DNA of 64,000 nt, from positions 42,919-106,918 of the forward strand of contig NZ_LIWR01000007.1 of NCBI RefSeq assembly GCF_012978815.1, in the 5' to 3' direction. Positions 27,804-37,540 of the stretch are shown in pieces. The notes beneath the pieces were generated by a model. The model ran no database searches, was not told where the DNA came from, and worked only from the letters and a program-made list of their open reading frames with translations. The DNA is from Campylobacter sp. RM16189 (lineage in GTDB: Bacteria; Campylobacterota; Campylobacteria; Campylobacterales; Campylobacteraceae). The stretch's first letter is position 1; every line of letters starts with the position of its first letter. The position numbers were made by a program, and so were the translations under genes.

Positions 27804-27870
27804 TCTTGCGTTGATTTAAATTAACGATTTGTGCGATGAAATTTGCTAAATTTACGCCAAAGGAAACAAA

Positions 27871-28227
27871 ATGACGCAAGAAAAATTTATAGAGCAAGTT
27901 AGCACAATGGCAAAGTTTTTGAAGACAAACTGCGAAGATAATCACTCGGGTGCGCCTAAAAAAGATATAAATTTAAGGTTATCTTACAAGGGAGAGGATC
28001 TAAATTTTAACGTCTCTACAACGCTTTGCAAAGAGTGCGAGGAGCTGTTTTACTACTCGCATGAAAGGCTTGGCGAATGCCCGCACGAGATAAAACCAAG
28101 CTGCAGAAAATGCCCTCATCCGTGCTACGAAAAAAGCAGATGGAAACAGATGGCAAAGATAATGAGATATAGCGGCATGAAGCTTGGGCTTACGAAACTT
28201 AAAAAACTATTTAGGTTAGCTTCATAA
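27871..28227 (+). CDS. YgbA-like (nitrous oxide-stimulated promoter family) Cys-rich protein
   Basis: A 118-residue protein with eight or so cysteines. A CKECEELFYYSHERL block (about 52-66) is followed by CPHEIKPSCRKCPHPCY (about 71-87) and WKQMAKIMRYSG (about 92-103). This is the pattern of the family named for nitrous-oxide/NO-responsive genes (E. coli YgbA). The cysteines could bind an Fe-S cluster or zinc. The gene stands alone after kdsB with AAAGGAA upstream. Its function is not established here. Confidence 0.75.
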   Translation: MTQEKFIEQVSTMAKFLKTNCEDNHSGAPKKDINLRLSYKGEDLNFNVSTTLCKECEELFYYSHERLGECPHEIKPSCRKCPHPCYEKSRWKQMAKIMRYSGMKLGLTKLKKLFRLAS

Positions 28228-28265
28228 CAACATCACGTATCTTAAATTTATGCAAAAGTAGCAAT

Positions 28266-30026
28266 TCAAAATACAAATTTATCCAAGTGCTCTATAAATT
28301 TCTTAGGCTCATAAAATCCTATAGCTCTTGCGCTTTTTAGCTCCTCTTCGCCCTTGTAAAATATCAGAGCAGGCGGTCCTATGAGTCCAAATTTTTTCAT
28401 TAGTTCGTTATCTTCACTCGTGCCTTTTGTCACATCGACTCTTAAAAGAGTAAAATTTTCAAGCCTTTTAAGCACTGCCTCGTCTTTGAATGTTATTTCG
28501 TCAAGCTCGTTGCAGCTTACGCACCAAGTAGCGTAAAAATCTATCATCACAGGCTTGCTTGAGCTTTTTATAGCATTTTCAAGCTCGTTTACGTTTGATA
28601 CGCTGATAAATTTCGCCTCTTTGCTCGCACCACTACTTGAAATTCCAAAATTTGCCAGCGGATTTAGCAGGGATTTTGCTCCCGTAAAAGAGCCGATAAT
28701 GAGTATAAAAGCGTAGATAAAAAGCGTTAAAGAAGCCGATTTTATAATCTTTTTGCCTGCGCTTGTATTTTCGCTTGTGCTATCAAATGCTCCGAAAAAT
28801 ACGCTCATAAATACAGCCGTAACACCATACAGCAAAAACTCCACACGAGAGCCAAGTACGCGCGCACTAAGCCATATCGCCATAAATATCATGATAAAGC
28901 CAAAGAGTCTTTTTATATTATCCATCCAAATTCCCGGGCGCGGAAGCAGCTTGCCGGAACTTGCACCGATGATTAGAAGCGGTACGCCCATACCAAGCCC
29001 CATGATAAATAGAGCCGATCCGCCAAATAGCACATTTCCGCTTTGCGCTATATAAAGTAGCACGCCTGCAAGCGGAGCTGCGACACATGGACTTGCTATG
29101 AGCGCCGATAAAAATCCCATGATAAAAATTCCGGCGACCCCGTCCTTGCTTTCAGCCTTTTTGTTAAGTAAATTTTGTATTTTTAACGGCATTTGAAACT
29201 CGTAAAGTCCAAACATCGATAAAGCAAGAGCGACAAAGACCAAGCTAAAGCCGATAAGCACGGCAGGAGTTTGAAGCATGCCGCTAAGCCCCGCGCCAAA
29301 GACGCTTGCGATGATGCCCACCACCGCGTAAGCTAGCGCCATGGCAAGCACGTATACGAGCGAGAACCAAAATCCTCGTTTTGCGCTTAATTTTTCTCCT
29401 GATTTGGATACAATAATGCTTGAAAGTATTGGTATCATAGGAAATATACAAGGGGTAAGCGAAAGCAAAATTCCATAACCAAAAAACGTAATAAGCGAGA
29501 GAATGAAGTTTTTGTCGCTTAAATTTTTAGCGATCCCCTCTTGCTCTGAAAGCTCGTTGCCGCTAGGTAGGCTCGAAGCCGCGGGCGTATCGTCATCCTT
29601 TGGCACGAGGGCTATTTTGTATCCGCTTAAACCTTTTGATACGTTATAGTTATTTACTTGCGGTTGATAGCAGATACCGTCTTTTGCACAGCCTTGATAC
29701 TCAAGCGTTAAGCCAAAGCTATCGTTTTGGTTTATATCTTTAAGCAGATTTATCGGCACAAATAGGCTAAATTTCTCAGGGTAAATATCAAATGTGCCGT
29801 CGTTTGTAAATTTAGGCAAATTTAGCTGATCGTTTAGGAGTTTACCACCGCTAAGAACCTTTACAGTGTCCTTATATACGTAAATATCTTTGGCGAGATC
29901 AAATCTAAATTCGACATTTTGGCTATCGGTTTTTGCGCTCAGTCCAAAAGCTTCAGCGACCGAAAGCGGATCGGCAAAAGCTGAGATAATAGATAAAAAT
30001 ATAGAAAAAATCGCTCTTTTAAACAT
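28266..30026 (-). CDS. dsbD: Thiol:disulfide interchange protein DsbD
   Basis: A 586-residue inner-membrane electron conduit from cytosolic thioredoxin to periplasmic reductases. It has a signal peptide (1-18), then an alpha domain with the cysteine pair QGCAKDGICYQP (about 113-124). The eight-helix core (about 175-440) has cysteines in SLTPCIFPMIP and ASPCVAAPLAG. The C-terminal thioredoxin domain carries the active site WCVSC (about 500-504). All three redox pairs are intact. Likely clients are cytochrome c maturation and Dsb proteins. Confidence 0.95.
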   Translation of the reverse strand: MFKRAIFSIFLSIISAFADPLSVAEAFGLSAKTDSQNVEFRFDLAKDIYVYKDTVKVLSGGKLLNDQLNLPKFTNDGTFDIYPEKFSLFVPINLLKDINQNDSFGLTLEYQGCAKDGICYQPQVNNYNVSKGLSGYKIALVPKDDDTPAASSLPSGNELSEQEGIAKNLSDKNFILSLITFFGYGILLSLTPCIFPMIPILSSIIVSKSGEKLSAKRGFWFSLVYVLAMALAYAVVGIIASVFGAGLSGMLQTPAVLIGFSLVFVALALSMFGLYEFQMPLKIQNLLNKKAESKDGVAGIFIMGFLSALIASPCVAAPLAGVLLYIAQSGNVLFGGSALFIMGLGMGVPLLIIGASSGKLLPRPGIWMDNIKRLFGFIMIFMAIWLSARVLGSRVEFLLYGVTAVFMSVFFGAFDSTSENTSAGKKIIKSASLTLFIYAFILIIGSFTGAKSLLNPLANFGISSSGASKEAKFISVSNVNELENAIKSSSKPVMIDFYATWCVSCNELDEITFKDEAVLKRLENFTLLRVDVTKGTSEDNELMKKFGLIGPPALIFYKGEEELKSARAIGFYEPKKFIEHLDKFVF

Positions 30027-30169
30027 AATTGTCCTTAAAAATTTCTGGTCGTATTTTACAAAAATAATATAAAGCCAGTGTTAAATATGCAGGAATATAG
30101 CGTGCTTAATTTAAATTTAAGAATCTAAAAAGTAGCATTTGATATATGAAATTTTTAAAAGGAAGCCTC

Positions 30170-30991
30170 ATGTCAAAACATAAAAAAGAAGATAAGCATA
30201 ACCACGATAAATTCGACTACGAACACGAGCTTAGAAAGCTTCAGATCGAGCTTTTGAAATTTCAAAACCATGTAAAAGAGCAGGGCTTAAGAGTGCTTAT
30301 CATCGTTGAGGGGCGTGACGCGGCAGGCAAAGGCGGAAGCATAAAGCGCCTAACCGAGCATCTAAACCCGCGCGGATGTCGCATAGTCGCACTTGAAAAA
30401 CCAAGCGATGTGGAGCGCTCGCAGTGGTATTTCCAAAGATATGTGGCGCACCTTCCAAGCGCAGGAGAGATCGTGATATTTGACCGCTCTTGGTATAACA
30501 GAGCCGGAGTTGAGCCTGTGATGGGATTTTGCACGCAAGAAGAGCATAAAGAATTCTTGCGCGAGGTGCCAAAATTTGAAGAGATGATAAAAAACTCAGG
30601 CATAATTTTCTTTAAATTTTACTTGTCGGTTTCAAAAGAGGAGCAGAAAAAACGCTTCAAAGAGCGCCTTACCGATCCGCTTAAGCAGTTTAAAATTTCG
30701 CCAGTAGACGCTAAAAGCCAAGAGCTTTGGGATCAATACACTATCGCCAAATACTCCATGCTGCTTGCTTCAAACACGCCTGCTTGCCCATGGACGATAG
30801 TTGCGTCTGATAGCAAAAAGCACGCGCGGATAAATATATTTAGGCATATTTTGGCAAATGTCGAATATCCAAAAAAGATAGACGCGAAAAATTTTGAATG
30901 CGACCCTGATATCGTAAGAAGCGGCGAAGAGGAGATAAGGCTGATGGAGGTAAATTTAAAGAGCGATAACTTCTCTAAAATGAAGGGCTAG
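30170..30991 (+). CDS. ppk2: Polyphosphate kinase 2
   Basis: A 273-residue PPK2-type kinase moving phosphate between polyphosphate and nucleotides. The P-loop EGRDAAGKGGSIKR (about 46-59), ERSQWYFQRYV, the Walker-B-like VIFDRSWYNRAGVEPVMGF and a lid with RFKERLTDPLKQFKISPVD are typical of class I PPK2. ATG 30170 is chosen over 30146 because AAAAGGAAG lies just upstream. It is followed by a strong hairpin. PPK2 supports GTP supply and virulence in C. jejuni. Confidence 0.9.
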   Translation: MSKHKKEDKHNHDKFDYEHELRKLQIELLKFQNHVKEQGLRVLIIVEGRDAAGKGGSIKRLTEHLNPRGCRIVALEKPSDVERSQWYFQRYVAHLPSAGEIVIFDRSWYNRAGVEPVMGFCTQEEHKEFLREVPKFEEMIKNSGIIFFKFYLSVSKEEQKKRFKERLTDPLKQFKISPVDAKSQELWDQYTIAKYSMLLASNTPACPWTIVASDSKKHARINIFRHILANVEYPKKIDAKNFECDPDIVRSGEEEIRLMEVNLKSDNFSKMKG

Positions 30992-31012
30992 GTTGACGCT
31001 TTAAGAGATATT

Positions 31013-31048
31013 TAATTAGAGATAACTAAATATCTCTAATTACTTTTT
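31013..31048 (+). terminator. Terminator after ppk2, overlapping the end of a convergent gene
   Basis: TAATTAGAGATA (31013-31024) and TATCTCTAATTA (31031-31042) form a perfect 12-bp stem with a 6-base loop, followed by CTTTTTCT. The right arm overlaps the last codons of the minus-strand membrane protein gene, whose stop lies in the loop. Confidence 0.7.
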
Positions 31049-31463
31049 CTACCTTTCTCCACGCAAAAATTTGCACTAGTGGCGGTATCATCATTATTAT
31101 CTCTGATGCCATATAGAGCAATATGAGTGTTTGCAGCGAATATCCCAAGCCAAAATTAGGCAGAGTCCTTAAAAACATTATCACTATAAAACAAAAAATA
31201 GAGACGAAAATGTATGTTTTAAAAAGCCCGTTTTGCGTTATTTTGGCTAGTCTTAAATTTATCCTAAACCACGCTGCTGCGACGTATATCAGCACAATAA
31301 ACACCGCTAAACCTAAGATGTTAAAAATCGCTTCGTTGTTTTTAGTAAAAAGCATTAGGGCGGCTAAACCCACCATGATAAATGTCGCCATAATGCTTTT
31401 TTTAAAGATGTCAAATACCTCGTTTTGAGAGATATCCTGAATGGCTTTTAGGGCGTTCCACAT
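31026..31463 (-). CDS. Conserved membrane protein of unknown function
   Basis: A 145-residue protein with four predicted membrane helices (about 25-41, 46-65, 80-100, 107-128) and a short amphipathic N-terminus (DISQNEVFDIFKKSI). I see no family motif. It is convergent with ppk2 and upstream of a tiny membrane-protein gene on the same strand. The function is unknown. Confidence 0.6.
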   Translation of the reverse strand: MWNALKAIQDISQNEVFDIFKKSIMATFIMVGLAALMLFTKNNEAIFNILGLAVFIVLIYVAAAWFRINLRLAKITQNGLFKTYIFVSIFCFIVIMFLRTLPNFGLGYSLQTLILLYMASEIIMMIPPLVQIFAWRKVEKVIRDI

Positions 31464-31515
31464 ATATACAACACTGGCTAGAGGCTATGAGCAAAAGCGC
31501 ATTTAAAGCAAGTCT

Positions 31516-31662
31516 TTAGCTTGGATATTCGATTTTGATGAAAAATCCGATTAGAAACGGCACTGCTAAGCTAGCAAACATGATAGCGCTTGATATGATC
31601 CCGTCTCTTCTAGCCTTTGCTAGCCTCTCATCTTGCTCAACCAAAATTTCATTATCATGCAT
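31516..31662 (-). CDS. Small single-pass membrane protein
   Basis: A 48-residue reading frame preceded by GGAGAATTTA, 6 bases before its ATG. The N-terminal half is charged (EQDERLAKARRDG). A hydrophobic helix follows at about 22-43, ending IEYPS. The ribosome site and the coding-like composition support it as real. The opposite-strand frame of 85 codons in this place looks like its shadow. The function is unknown. Confidence 0.5.
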   Translation of the reverse strand: MHDNEILVEQDERLAKARRDGIISSAIMFASLAVPFLIGFFIKIEYPS

Positions 31663-31704
31663 TAAATTCTCCTTCATTAAGCTAGGCGTAATCATACATA
31701 AAAT

Positions 31705-32466
31705 TTACTTTTGCGTGCTAAAAATTTGCGTTATGCTTGGTATTTGCTTGCCCTCTATATCAAATTTCACTCCCCTTATATCCACATCATAAAGAGAGCT
31801 TAAATTCTCTTCGTTTAGCACTTCGCTACTTTTGCCAAAGACATAGCTAAGGTCGTTTTTAAGGATGAGAGTGCTGTCAGCTACGGCTAGAGCGTGGTTT
31901 GGCTGATGAGTGGTAAAGACGATACTTGCATTGCTTTGCTTTTTTAAATTACGAATCAGCGTTAAAACCCTATCTTGGTTTTTTAGATCAAGTGCGCTTG
32001 CAGGCTCGTCTAAAAACATCACTTCGCTTCTGCTGGCAATCGCTCTAGCGAAGAGGACAAGCTGCCTTTGTCCGCCTGAAAGGGAGTTGAAGCTTTTATT
32101 TTTAAGATGTGAAATTTCTAAGCTATGAAGTGCGTCTTCGCAAATTTTAACATCCTCTTTGCTTGGCTTTGAAAAAAGCGAAATTTCACGAATTCTCCCC
32201 ATCAAAACTATATCAAGCACACTATAGTCAAACGCAACGCTAAAATTTTGCGGTAAAAAGGCGAATTTGGCCTGTGTTTTTACTTCGCCCTCTTTGAGCT
32301 TTAAAACTCCCATCATGCAAAACATAAGCGTGCTTTTGCCTTGCCCGTTTAGTCCAAGTATCGCTAGTGTTTCGCCTTTGGCAAGGGCGAAATTTAGCCT
32401 GCGAAAGAGAAATTTTTGCTCCTCGTAGTAAAATCCAGCATCTTTTATCTCAAGCAGATTTTGCAT
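31705..32466 (-). CDS. ABC transporter ATP-binding protein (FecE/BtuD type)
   Basis: A 253-residue ATPase of the iron-siderophore/heme/cobalamin importer class. Walker A is GLNGQGKST (about 38-46), the signature is LSGGQRQL (about 128-135), Walker B is VMFLDEPAS (about 148-156), and the H-loop is TTHQP. The 5' end overlaps the permease gene by 17 bases. The cognate binding-protein gene is broken, so the uptake system may be inactive or may use another binding protein. Confidence 0.88.
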   Translation of the reverse strand: MQNLLEIKDAGFYYEEQKFLFRRLNFALAKGETLAILGLNGQGKSTLMFCMMGVLKLKEGEVKTQAKFAFLPQNFSVAFDYSVLDIVLMGRIREISLFSKPSKEDVKICEDALHSLEISHLKNKSFNSLSGGQRQLVLFARAIASRSEVMFLDEPASALDLKNQDRVLTLIRNLKKQSNASIVFTTHQPNHALAVADSTLILKNDLSYVFGKSSEVLNEENLSSLYDVDIRGVKFDIEGKQIPSITQIFSTQK

Positions 32467-33430
32467 TTGACGCGCTCCTTTTTAAGAGTATCGCAAAAAC
32501 TGGGCTTCCGATGAGTGCTGAAAGTATGCTAAGAGGCACTTCCACGCTGCTTATGCTTCTAGCTAAGTCATCTACAAACAGCATAAATATAGCTCCTATA
32601 ACGAAGCAAGCGGGCATCGAGCTAGTGTGGTCGCTTCCGCATATGGGCCTTGCGATGTGAGGCACGACAAGTCCGATCCAGCCGATATTTCCGCTTACAC
32701 TTACCTGCACGGCGATAAGAAGAGTGCAAAGGATCAGTATGAATGATCGAAGAAGCGTGATGTTTACGCCTAAAACTTTAAGATCATCATCGTTTAGGCT
32801 AAGCAGGTTAAATCTATATCTAAGCATGATCAAAAGTGTCGCGCAAGGCAGGCTGATAACGGCTAAAAGCGTGAGTTTATCGTAGTTTGCGCTTACGAAG
32901 CTTCCAAGTAGCCAGTAAATGATGTTTGGCAAAACTTCTTCGTTATCGGCAAGATACTGCACTAGGCTTGTAAGTGCGGCAAATACACCGTTTATGACGA
33001 TACCTGCTAAGATGAGAGAGAAAATGTCAGCTTTGGAGACAAATTTAGCTAGGAAAAATAGCGCTAAAAGAGCTAAAATTCCAAAGAAAAAGGCAAAACC
33101 TACGATGTAAAATGAGCCAAAACCTATGAGTATGCAAAGCGCTCCGCCAAATGCCGCTGCGGTGCTAACTCCTACGATATGAGGGCCTACGAGCGGGTTT
33201 TTAAAAACGGCTTGCAAGCTAAGCCCGCTAAGCGCCAAAACTCCGCCGCAAAGGCTTGAAAGCAAAATTCTAGGCACTCTAATGCCCCAAATAACGCTTT
33301 TAGCCGTTTCATTATCGCTACTACCTATTAAAATGCTTAAAACTTCGCTAAATTCGATGTGATACTGCCCCAACCCAAGCGAGACGAGGCAGGTTATAAT
33401 CCAAATGGCGATGAGAGTGGAAAGTCTCAT
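32450..33430 (-). CDS. FecCD-family ABC permease
   Basis: A 326-residue permease with about ten membrane helices. RIPRILLSSLCGGVLALSGLSLQAVFKNPLV (roughly 49-79, given here as the known FecCD N-terminal block), VSGNIGWIGLVVPHIAR (about 245-261) and a DDLARSI coupling helix identify the iron-siderophore/cobalamin permease family. The protein is full length. It shares ATGA with the end of the binding-protein pseudogene, the normal layout of such operons. Confidence 0.88.
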   Translation of the reverse strand: MRLSTLIAIWIITCLVSLGLGQYHIEFSEVLSILIGSSDNETAKSVIWGIRVPRILLSSLCGGVLALSGLSLQAVFKNPLVGPHIVGVSTAAAFGGALCILIGFGSFYIVGFAFFFGILALLALFFLAKFVSKADIFSLILAGIVINGVFAALTSLVQYLADNEEVLPNIIYWLLGSFVSANYDKLTLLAVISLPCATLLIMLRYRFNLLSLNDDDLKVLGVNITLLRSFILILCTLLIAVQVSVSGNIGWIGLVVPHIARPICGSDHTSSMPACFVIGAIFMLFVDDLARSISSVEVPLSILSALIGSPVFAILLKRSASNAKSA

Positions 33431-34463
33431 TTAGAGTATGATGTGCGGTAGAATTTTTGATAAAACTCCTCAACTTTCTTATCAAAATCTACACCTTTAA
33501 AATGCTCAGGATATAGCCTTATAGCCAGCCATTCCTCGCCAAGCGCCATGGCTTCTGCCGTAGGATAGCCCCAAGCTTTGGCAAATTCAGGCAACATTTA
33601 AATTTTATTCATCTTGATAGCCGTTACGTTTGCAAGCTGAGGGTTTGACTTAAGCTCGTTTGGGACCTGCGGATAGCGCTCTTGGACAAATATCATGTCG
33701 GGATTATAAGCGATTAAATTTTCGGCTGAAATTTGCTTATAGCCTTTGATATCTTTTGCAGCCACGTTTTCTCCGCCCGCTCTTGCAAACAGCACTCCCG
33801 TGTATTTGCCGCTTCCATAGGTAGTAAGATCGGGATTTGCCATGTAAATTCTAACTTTTTTGTCTATCTTTAGGCTATCCATTTTGCTTTTTAAGAAGGC
33901 TTGTTGATCTTTTACAAATTTAATGAGCTCAGCCGCTTCTTTTTCACGGTTTGCCACTTTGCCAAGTATCTCAACGCCTTCATAGTAGCCTTCTGTGTAA
34001 GCTTTGGCTTCGTCTTCAAGCGTAGGATTTAGCTTGTCTTTTTCTTTATCCTCTCTTTTTGAAAAGCTGATGCCAACAACTGGTATCTTAAGCTCTTCCA
34101 TTTTTGCGATATATTCGCTTGGGATGTAATTGGTTACTATAACGACATCAGGCTTTAGCTTGAGAACCGATTCGTAGTTTATGACCTTTAGGTCTCCAGG
34201 GTCGGCATATCCTTAAGGCTTGGAGCAAGGCGAGCATAGTTCTTGCCAAGCGCTTTTTCCCAAGTTTCAAGCACGCCAACGACCTTATCCATGGCGTTTA
34301 TTTGATTAAGCACGTTTAGACTTTGGTGCTGAAGTACGATTATGTGCTTAACCTCATCAGGAAGAGTTACGTCCCTGCCCAGTTGATCGGTGATGACACG
34401 GTCTGCAAATAAAGATGAAGCGCAAAGCGCAAGACTTAATACAAGAGTTGAAATTTTACTCAT
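33427..34463 (-). pseudogene. Broken periplasmic binding protein of an iron/cobalamin-type ABC importer
   Basis: Three pieces add up to one binding protein. The first (34463 to about 34190) has a signal peptide and the block DRVITDQLGRDVTLPDEV, ending near YARLAPSLKDMP. A one-base loss around 34191-34196 shifts the frame; PGDLKVINYESVLKLKPDVV continues in another frame. That part ends at 33598-33600 with TAA after AIKMNKI. The same frame then continues as MLPEFAKAWGYPTAEAMALG and ends in TGA at 33427, overlapping the permease start. The TAA replaces what is usually a Tyr codon. Two independent lesions argue for a true pseudogene rather than one sequencing slip. Confidence 0.85.
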
Positions 34464-34543
34464 GTTCTCTCCTTTAAATTATTAGAATATATTTTGTAAA
34501 GCTTTAAATTTAAGGGATTAAAACTAAAAATATAAAACTATAT

Positions 34544-34558
34544 ATTATAAATCATAAT
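34544..34558. promoter_or_regulatory. Possible operator palindrome upstream of the ABC importer operon
   Basis: ATTAT-AAATC-ATAAT is an inverted repeat 81 bases upstream of the binding-protein start. It loosely resembles the half-site pattern of Fur boxes. The surrounding 34464-34723 spacer is AT-rich and holds no gene. This is a weak call based on sequence only. Confidence 0.25.
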
Positions 34559-34723
34559 GAGTAAATTTTATACAAAAACTGAAATTTAGAAAAATTTTTG
34601 GGTTAAAAACACAAGAATGAAATTTGTATGTATCTGAGTGGAATTTTAAATTTATTGATATCTGAGCGGTGAATTTTGATGTGTAAATTCGTATAAATGC
34701 AGAGCGTGAGAGGCTAGTATAAA

Positions 34724-36577
34724 CTAGCCCTCGATGTAGTTTTTAAGCTTTCTTCCGACTTTTGGATGTTTTAGCTTTTTGATCGCCGAGCTTTCTATCT
34801 GGCGGACACGCTCGCGAGTGACATTTAGCTCCTTGCCGATCTCTTCAAGTGTGCGATCGCTTTCATCTTCAAGCAAGCCAAATCTCATCCTAATAACTGC
34901 TTTTTCGCGCTCGTTTAACTGATCAAGAACTTCGTCGATTTGCTCCTTAAGGTCGTTTTTAAGGATATGATCCATCGGGCTTAGCGAGCTTCTATCCTCG
35001 ACAAAATCACCAAATTTACCGTCTTCTTCGTTGCCAATAGGCGCTTCAAGGCTGATAGGCTCTTTTGTTATCTTAATAACTTGTTTAACTTTATCCACAC
35101 TTAAACCAACCTCTTTGGCGATGATGCTTACATCAGGTTCTTTTCCCTCTTCTTGTAGGTATTTGCGGTTGATTTTGTTTATCCTGTTTATAGTCTCTAT
35201 CATGTGGATAGGTATGCGGATAGTGCGCGCCTGATCGGCTATCGCGCGGCTTATGGCTTGGCGTATCCACCATGTGGCGTAGGTTGAAAATTTATAGCCT
35301 TTTTTATACTCAAATTTATCAACCGCCTTCATAAGACCGATATTTCCTTCTTGGATGAGGTCTAAAAACGGCAAACCGCGGTTTGTGTAGCGCTTGGCGA
35401 TACTTACGACAAGACGCAAGTTTGACTTGGCCATTCTGGTTTTTGCCTCGTCTGAAATTTTCTTACCGCGTTTTATCTGCTCTAAAATTTCTTTTAACTG
35501 GACAGGATCAAGGTCAAATCCTTGCTTGCTCGCCTCTTTTGTTTGAAATAGCTTTTTGATCTCGACATAGGTTGAAACCATCGTAGCCTCAGGCACGCGA
35601 GCGATGATATCTTCTTTGCTGAGTTTAATGATGTCTTTTAGTATGCTTTTGTGATTTTTCTTAAGCTCGTCGCTAAACATAGGCAGTTTATACTCAAGTC
35701 TTTTAAGCTCTCTATCAAACTCATCATCACTCTTTAGGGCTGTCTCTATCGATTTTACGATTTCGCTTATAAGCTTGCTTGTGGGGCCAAGATCCATTAG
35801 CTTGTCTTTTAGAATTTTCTTTTTAAAGGCTAATGTCAGCTTTGCTAAAAGCTCATCTTCTTGCTCGACATCGCTTTGTTTGTTAGCCATTTTCATCCAG
35901 TCTTTTTTAGCCTTTTCAAGCGCTTTGAAGCTCTCTATAACCTTTTCGGCTCTTTTGTCCTCTTTTTTAGAAGGTTTTTTTGAGGTTTCCTCTTCAAATT
36001 CCGCCTCTTCGTCAAATTCCTCCTCTTCTTCGTTTTCGCTGTTATCTTCATCGTCAAAGCTCTTAAATAGCTCTTTGACTCTTCTTTCGCGGTTTATAAG
36101 AGGCTCTTTATAGTCAAGTATAAAATCAATCAAGTATGGCACCGAACAAAACGCATCGATAATGATATCTTCGCCTAGTTCGATCTTTTTGCTTATTTCA
36201 ACTTCTTCGTCTTTTGTAAGAAGTGAAATTTGACCCATTTCGCGCAGATACATCCTGACAGGACTATCAGAGCGTGACCATTCAAGTAGATCATTTTCGC
36301 TTGCCAGATCAAATTCGTCCTCTAGGCTTTCGTCTTGAAGCCTCTCTCTCTCTTCGCGGCGTTTTTTAGCATCTTCGATATTTTTTAGTTTGGCGATTTC
36401 TGCTGCAGTTATGAGTTTAATTTTGTGGGTCTTGGCTAAGGCTTCTATTTTTTTTGCTATTGCACCAGTGGGTGCTTTTTCAAAAAATTTGATAAGTTTT
36501 TCGTAAGTTACATAGCCTTTGGCGTTTTCTTGAAACAGTTCTTCTATAAGTGACAACATCTCTTTTTTTGCGCTCAT
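34724..36577 (-). CDS. rpoD: RNA polymerase sigma factor RpoD (sigma-70)
   Basis: A 617-residue primary sigma factor. It has region 1.1, then region 1.2 ([17 protein letters not shown], about 105-121), a very acidic low-complexity insert (about 180-205), region 2 ([19 protein letters not shown] and [14 protein letters not shown], -10 recognition), region 3, and region 4 with the helix-turn-helix [19 protein letters not shown] (about 577-595). The length agrees with C. jejuni RpoD. It is divergent from the flgG2 gene. Confidence 0.97.
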   Translation of the reverse strand: MSAKKEMLSLIEELFQENAKGYVTYEKLIKFFEKAPTGAIAKKIEALAKTHKIKLITAAEIAKLKNIEDAKKRREERERLQDESLEDEFDLASENDLLEWSRSDSPVRMYLREMGQISLLTKDEEVEISKKIELGEDIIIDAFCSVPYLIDFILDYKEPLINRERRVKELFKSFDDEDNSENEEEEEFDEEAEFEEETSKKPSKKEDKRAEKVIESFKALEKAKKDWMKMANKQSDVEQEDELLAKLTLAFKKKILKDKLMDLGPTSKLISEIVKSIETALKSDDEFDRELKRLEYKLPMFSDELKKNHKSILKDIIKLSKEDIIARVPEATMVSTYVEIKKLFQTKEASKQGFDLDPVQLKEILEQIKRGKKISDEAKTRMAKSNLRLVVSIAKRYTNRGLPFLDLIQEGNIGLMKAVDKFEYKKGYKFSTYATWWIRQAISRAIADQARTIRIPIHMIETINRINKINRKYLQEEGKEPDVSIIAKEVGLSVDKVKQVIKITKEPISLEAPIGNEEDGKFGDFVEDRSSLSPMDHILKNDLKEQIDEVLDQLNEREKAVIRMRFGLLEDESDRTLEEIGKELNVTRERVRQIESSAIKKLKHPKVGRKLKNYIEG

Positions 36578-36657
36578 CAGTGGATTCCTTTGCCGCTATT
36601 TTTTACTAAAAGGGACTTATTATACTCAGATTTATTTAAATATGTCTGAAAGGTAAT

Positions 36658-36675
36658 CTGGAACGTATCTTGCTT
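36658..36675 (+). promoter_or_regulatory. Sigma-54 promoter of flgG2
   Basis: GGAAC at 36660-36664 and TTGCTT at 36670-36675 give the -24 GG and -12 GC dinucleotides exactly 12 bases apart. This matches the Campylobacter sigma-54 (RpoN) consensus for middle-class flagellar genes. It lies about 40 bases upstream of the start codon. Confidence 0.85.
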
Positions 36676-36713
36676 TATCTTGTTTTAAATATCAAATTTT
36701 AGGAAAATTTATA

Positions 36714-37526
36714 ATGCAAAACGGATATTATCAAGCAACGGGTGCGATGGTTACGCAGTTTAACCGCCTTGATGTAATCTCAAACAATCTTGCAAACATA
36801 AACACAATCGGCTTTAAGCGTGATGATGTGGTTGTGGGGGATTTTGAGAGAATTTTTCAAGAGTTTAGAGATGTTTTACCGCTTGAAAATCACACAAAGC
36901 AGGCTGCTAAATTTTTAAACCGAACTATCGATAGAGTGCCTCAAATTTCAGAGCAGTATGTTGATTTTAGCAATAGCGGCATGAAATTTACGGGCAATAC
37001 GCTTGACTTTGCTATAAAGCGCGAGGATCTGTTTTTCTTGGTTGAAACTAAAACCGGAGAGGTTAGACTTACTAAAAACGGAGCTTTTAGCCTTGATAGC
37101 GAGGGCTTTTTAGTGACAAAAGAAGGCTTTAGAGTGCTTCCGAGCAATTATTTTGAAGGCGGGGCAAACGGGATACAGATTCCTCAAGATGAGAGACTAA
37201 GTGTCGATAAAAACGGAAATATCTACGCAAATGACGAGCAGATCGCAAGATTTTACCTAGCTCAGCCAAAAGAGATGAGAAACCTCACAAAAGAGGGCGA
37301 TAATCTATACGTTTTGCCTGATTTAAAGGAGCTAAGGGATCTTGGCGATGATGTGGATGCTGTCGCTCAAGGTTACACTCAAATTTCAAATGTAAATGCC
37401 GTAACCGAGATGGTTGGACTTATAGAGACAAACCGATTAGTTGATATGTATCAAAAAGTGATGAGAAGCCATATGGACGATCTTAATCAAGATGCCATCA
37501 GTAAACTGGCTAATATTAAGGCTTAG
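36714..37526 (+). CDS. flgG2: Flagellar proximal rod protein FlgG2/FlgF
   Basis: A 270-residue rod protein. The N-terminal flagellar rod motif is NRLDVISNNLANINTIGFKR (about 18-37), and the C-terminal helix is VTEMVGLIETNRLVDMYQKV. It lacks the ASSTTT-like insert and glycine-rich central part seen in the next gene, so it fits FlgF, which C. jejuni annotation calls flgG2. It has its own sigma-54 promoter and lies 82 bases upstream of flgG. Confidence 0.88.
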   Translation: MQNGYYQATGAMVTQFNRLDVISNNLANINTIGFKRDDVVVGDFERIFQEFRDVLPLENHTKQAAKFLNRTIDRVPQISEQYVDFSNSGMKFTGNTLDFAIKREDLFFLVETKTGEVRLTKNGAFSLDSEGFLVTKEGFRVLPSNYFEGGANGIQIPQDERLSVDKNGNIYANDEQIARFYLAQPKEMRNLTKEGDNLYVLPDLKELRDLGDDVDAVAQGYTQISNVNAVTEMVGLIETNRLVDMYQKVMRSHMDDLNQDAISKLANIKA

Positions 37527-37540
37527 TTTATTTATGGTTT

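Noticed and set aside
30262..30603. Several minus-strand frames within ppk2
   Set aside because: They are antisense to the catalytic core of PPK2; the length comes from codon bias of the real gene.
31535..31792. An 85-codon plus-strand open frame
   Set aside because: It overlaps both a better-supported minus-strand small gene and the end of the ABC ATPase gene, and has no ribosome site or family resemblance.
33598..34101. A 167-residue stand-alone gene on the minus strand
   Set aside because: It is the middle piece of the broken binding protein; sequence continues in frame beyond its stop and in another frame before its start.
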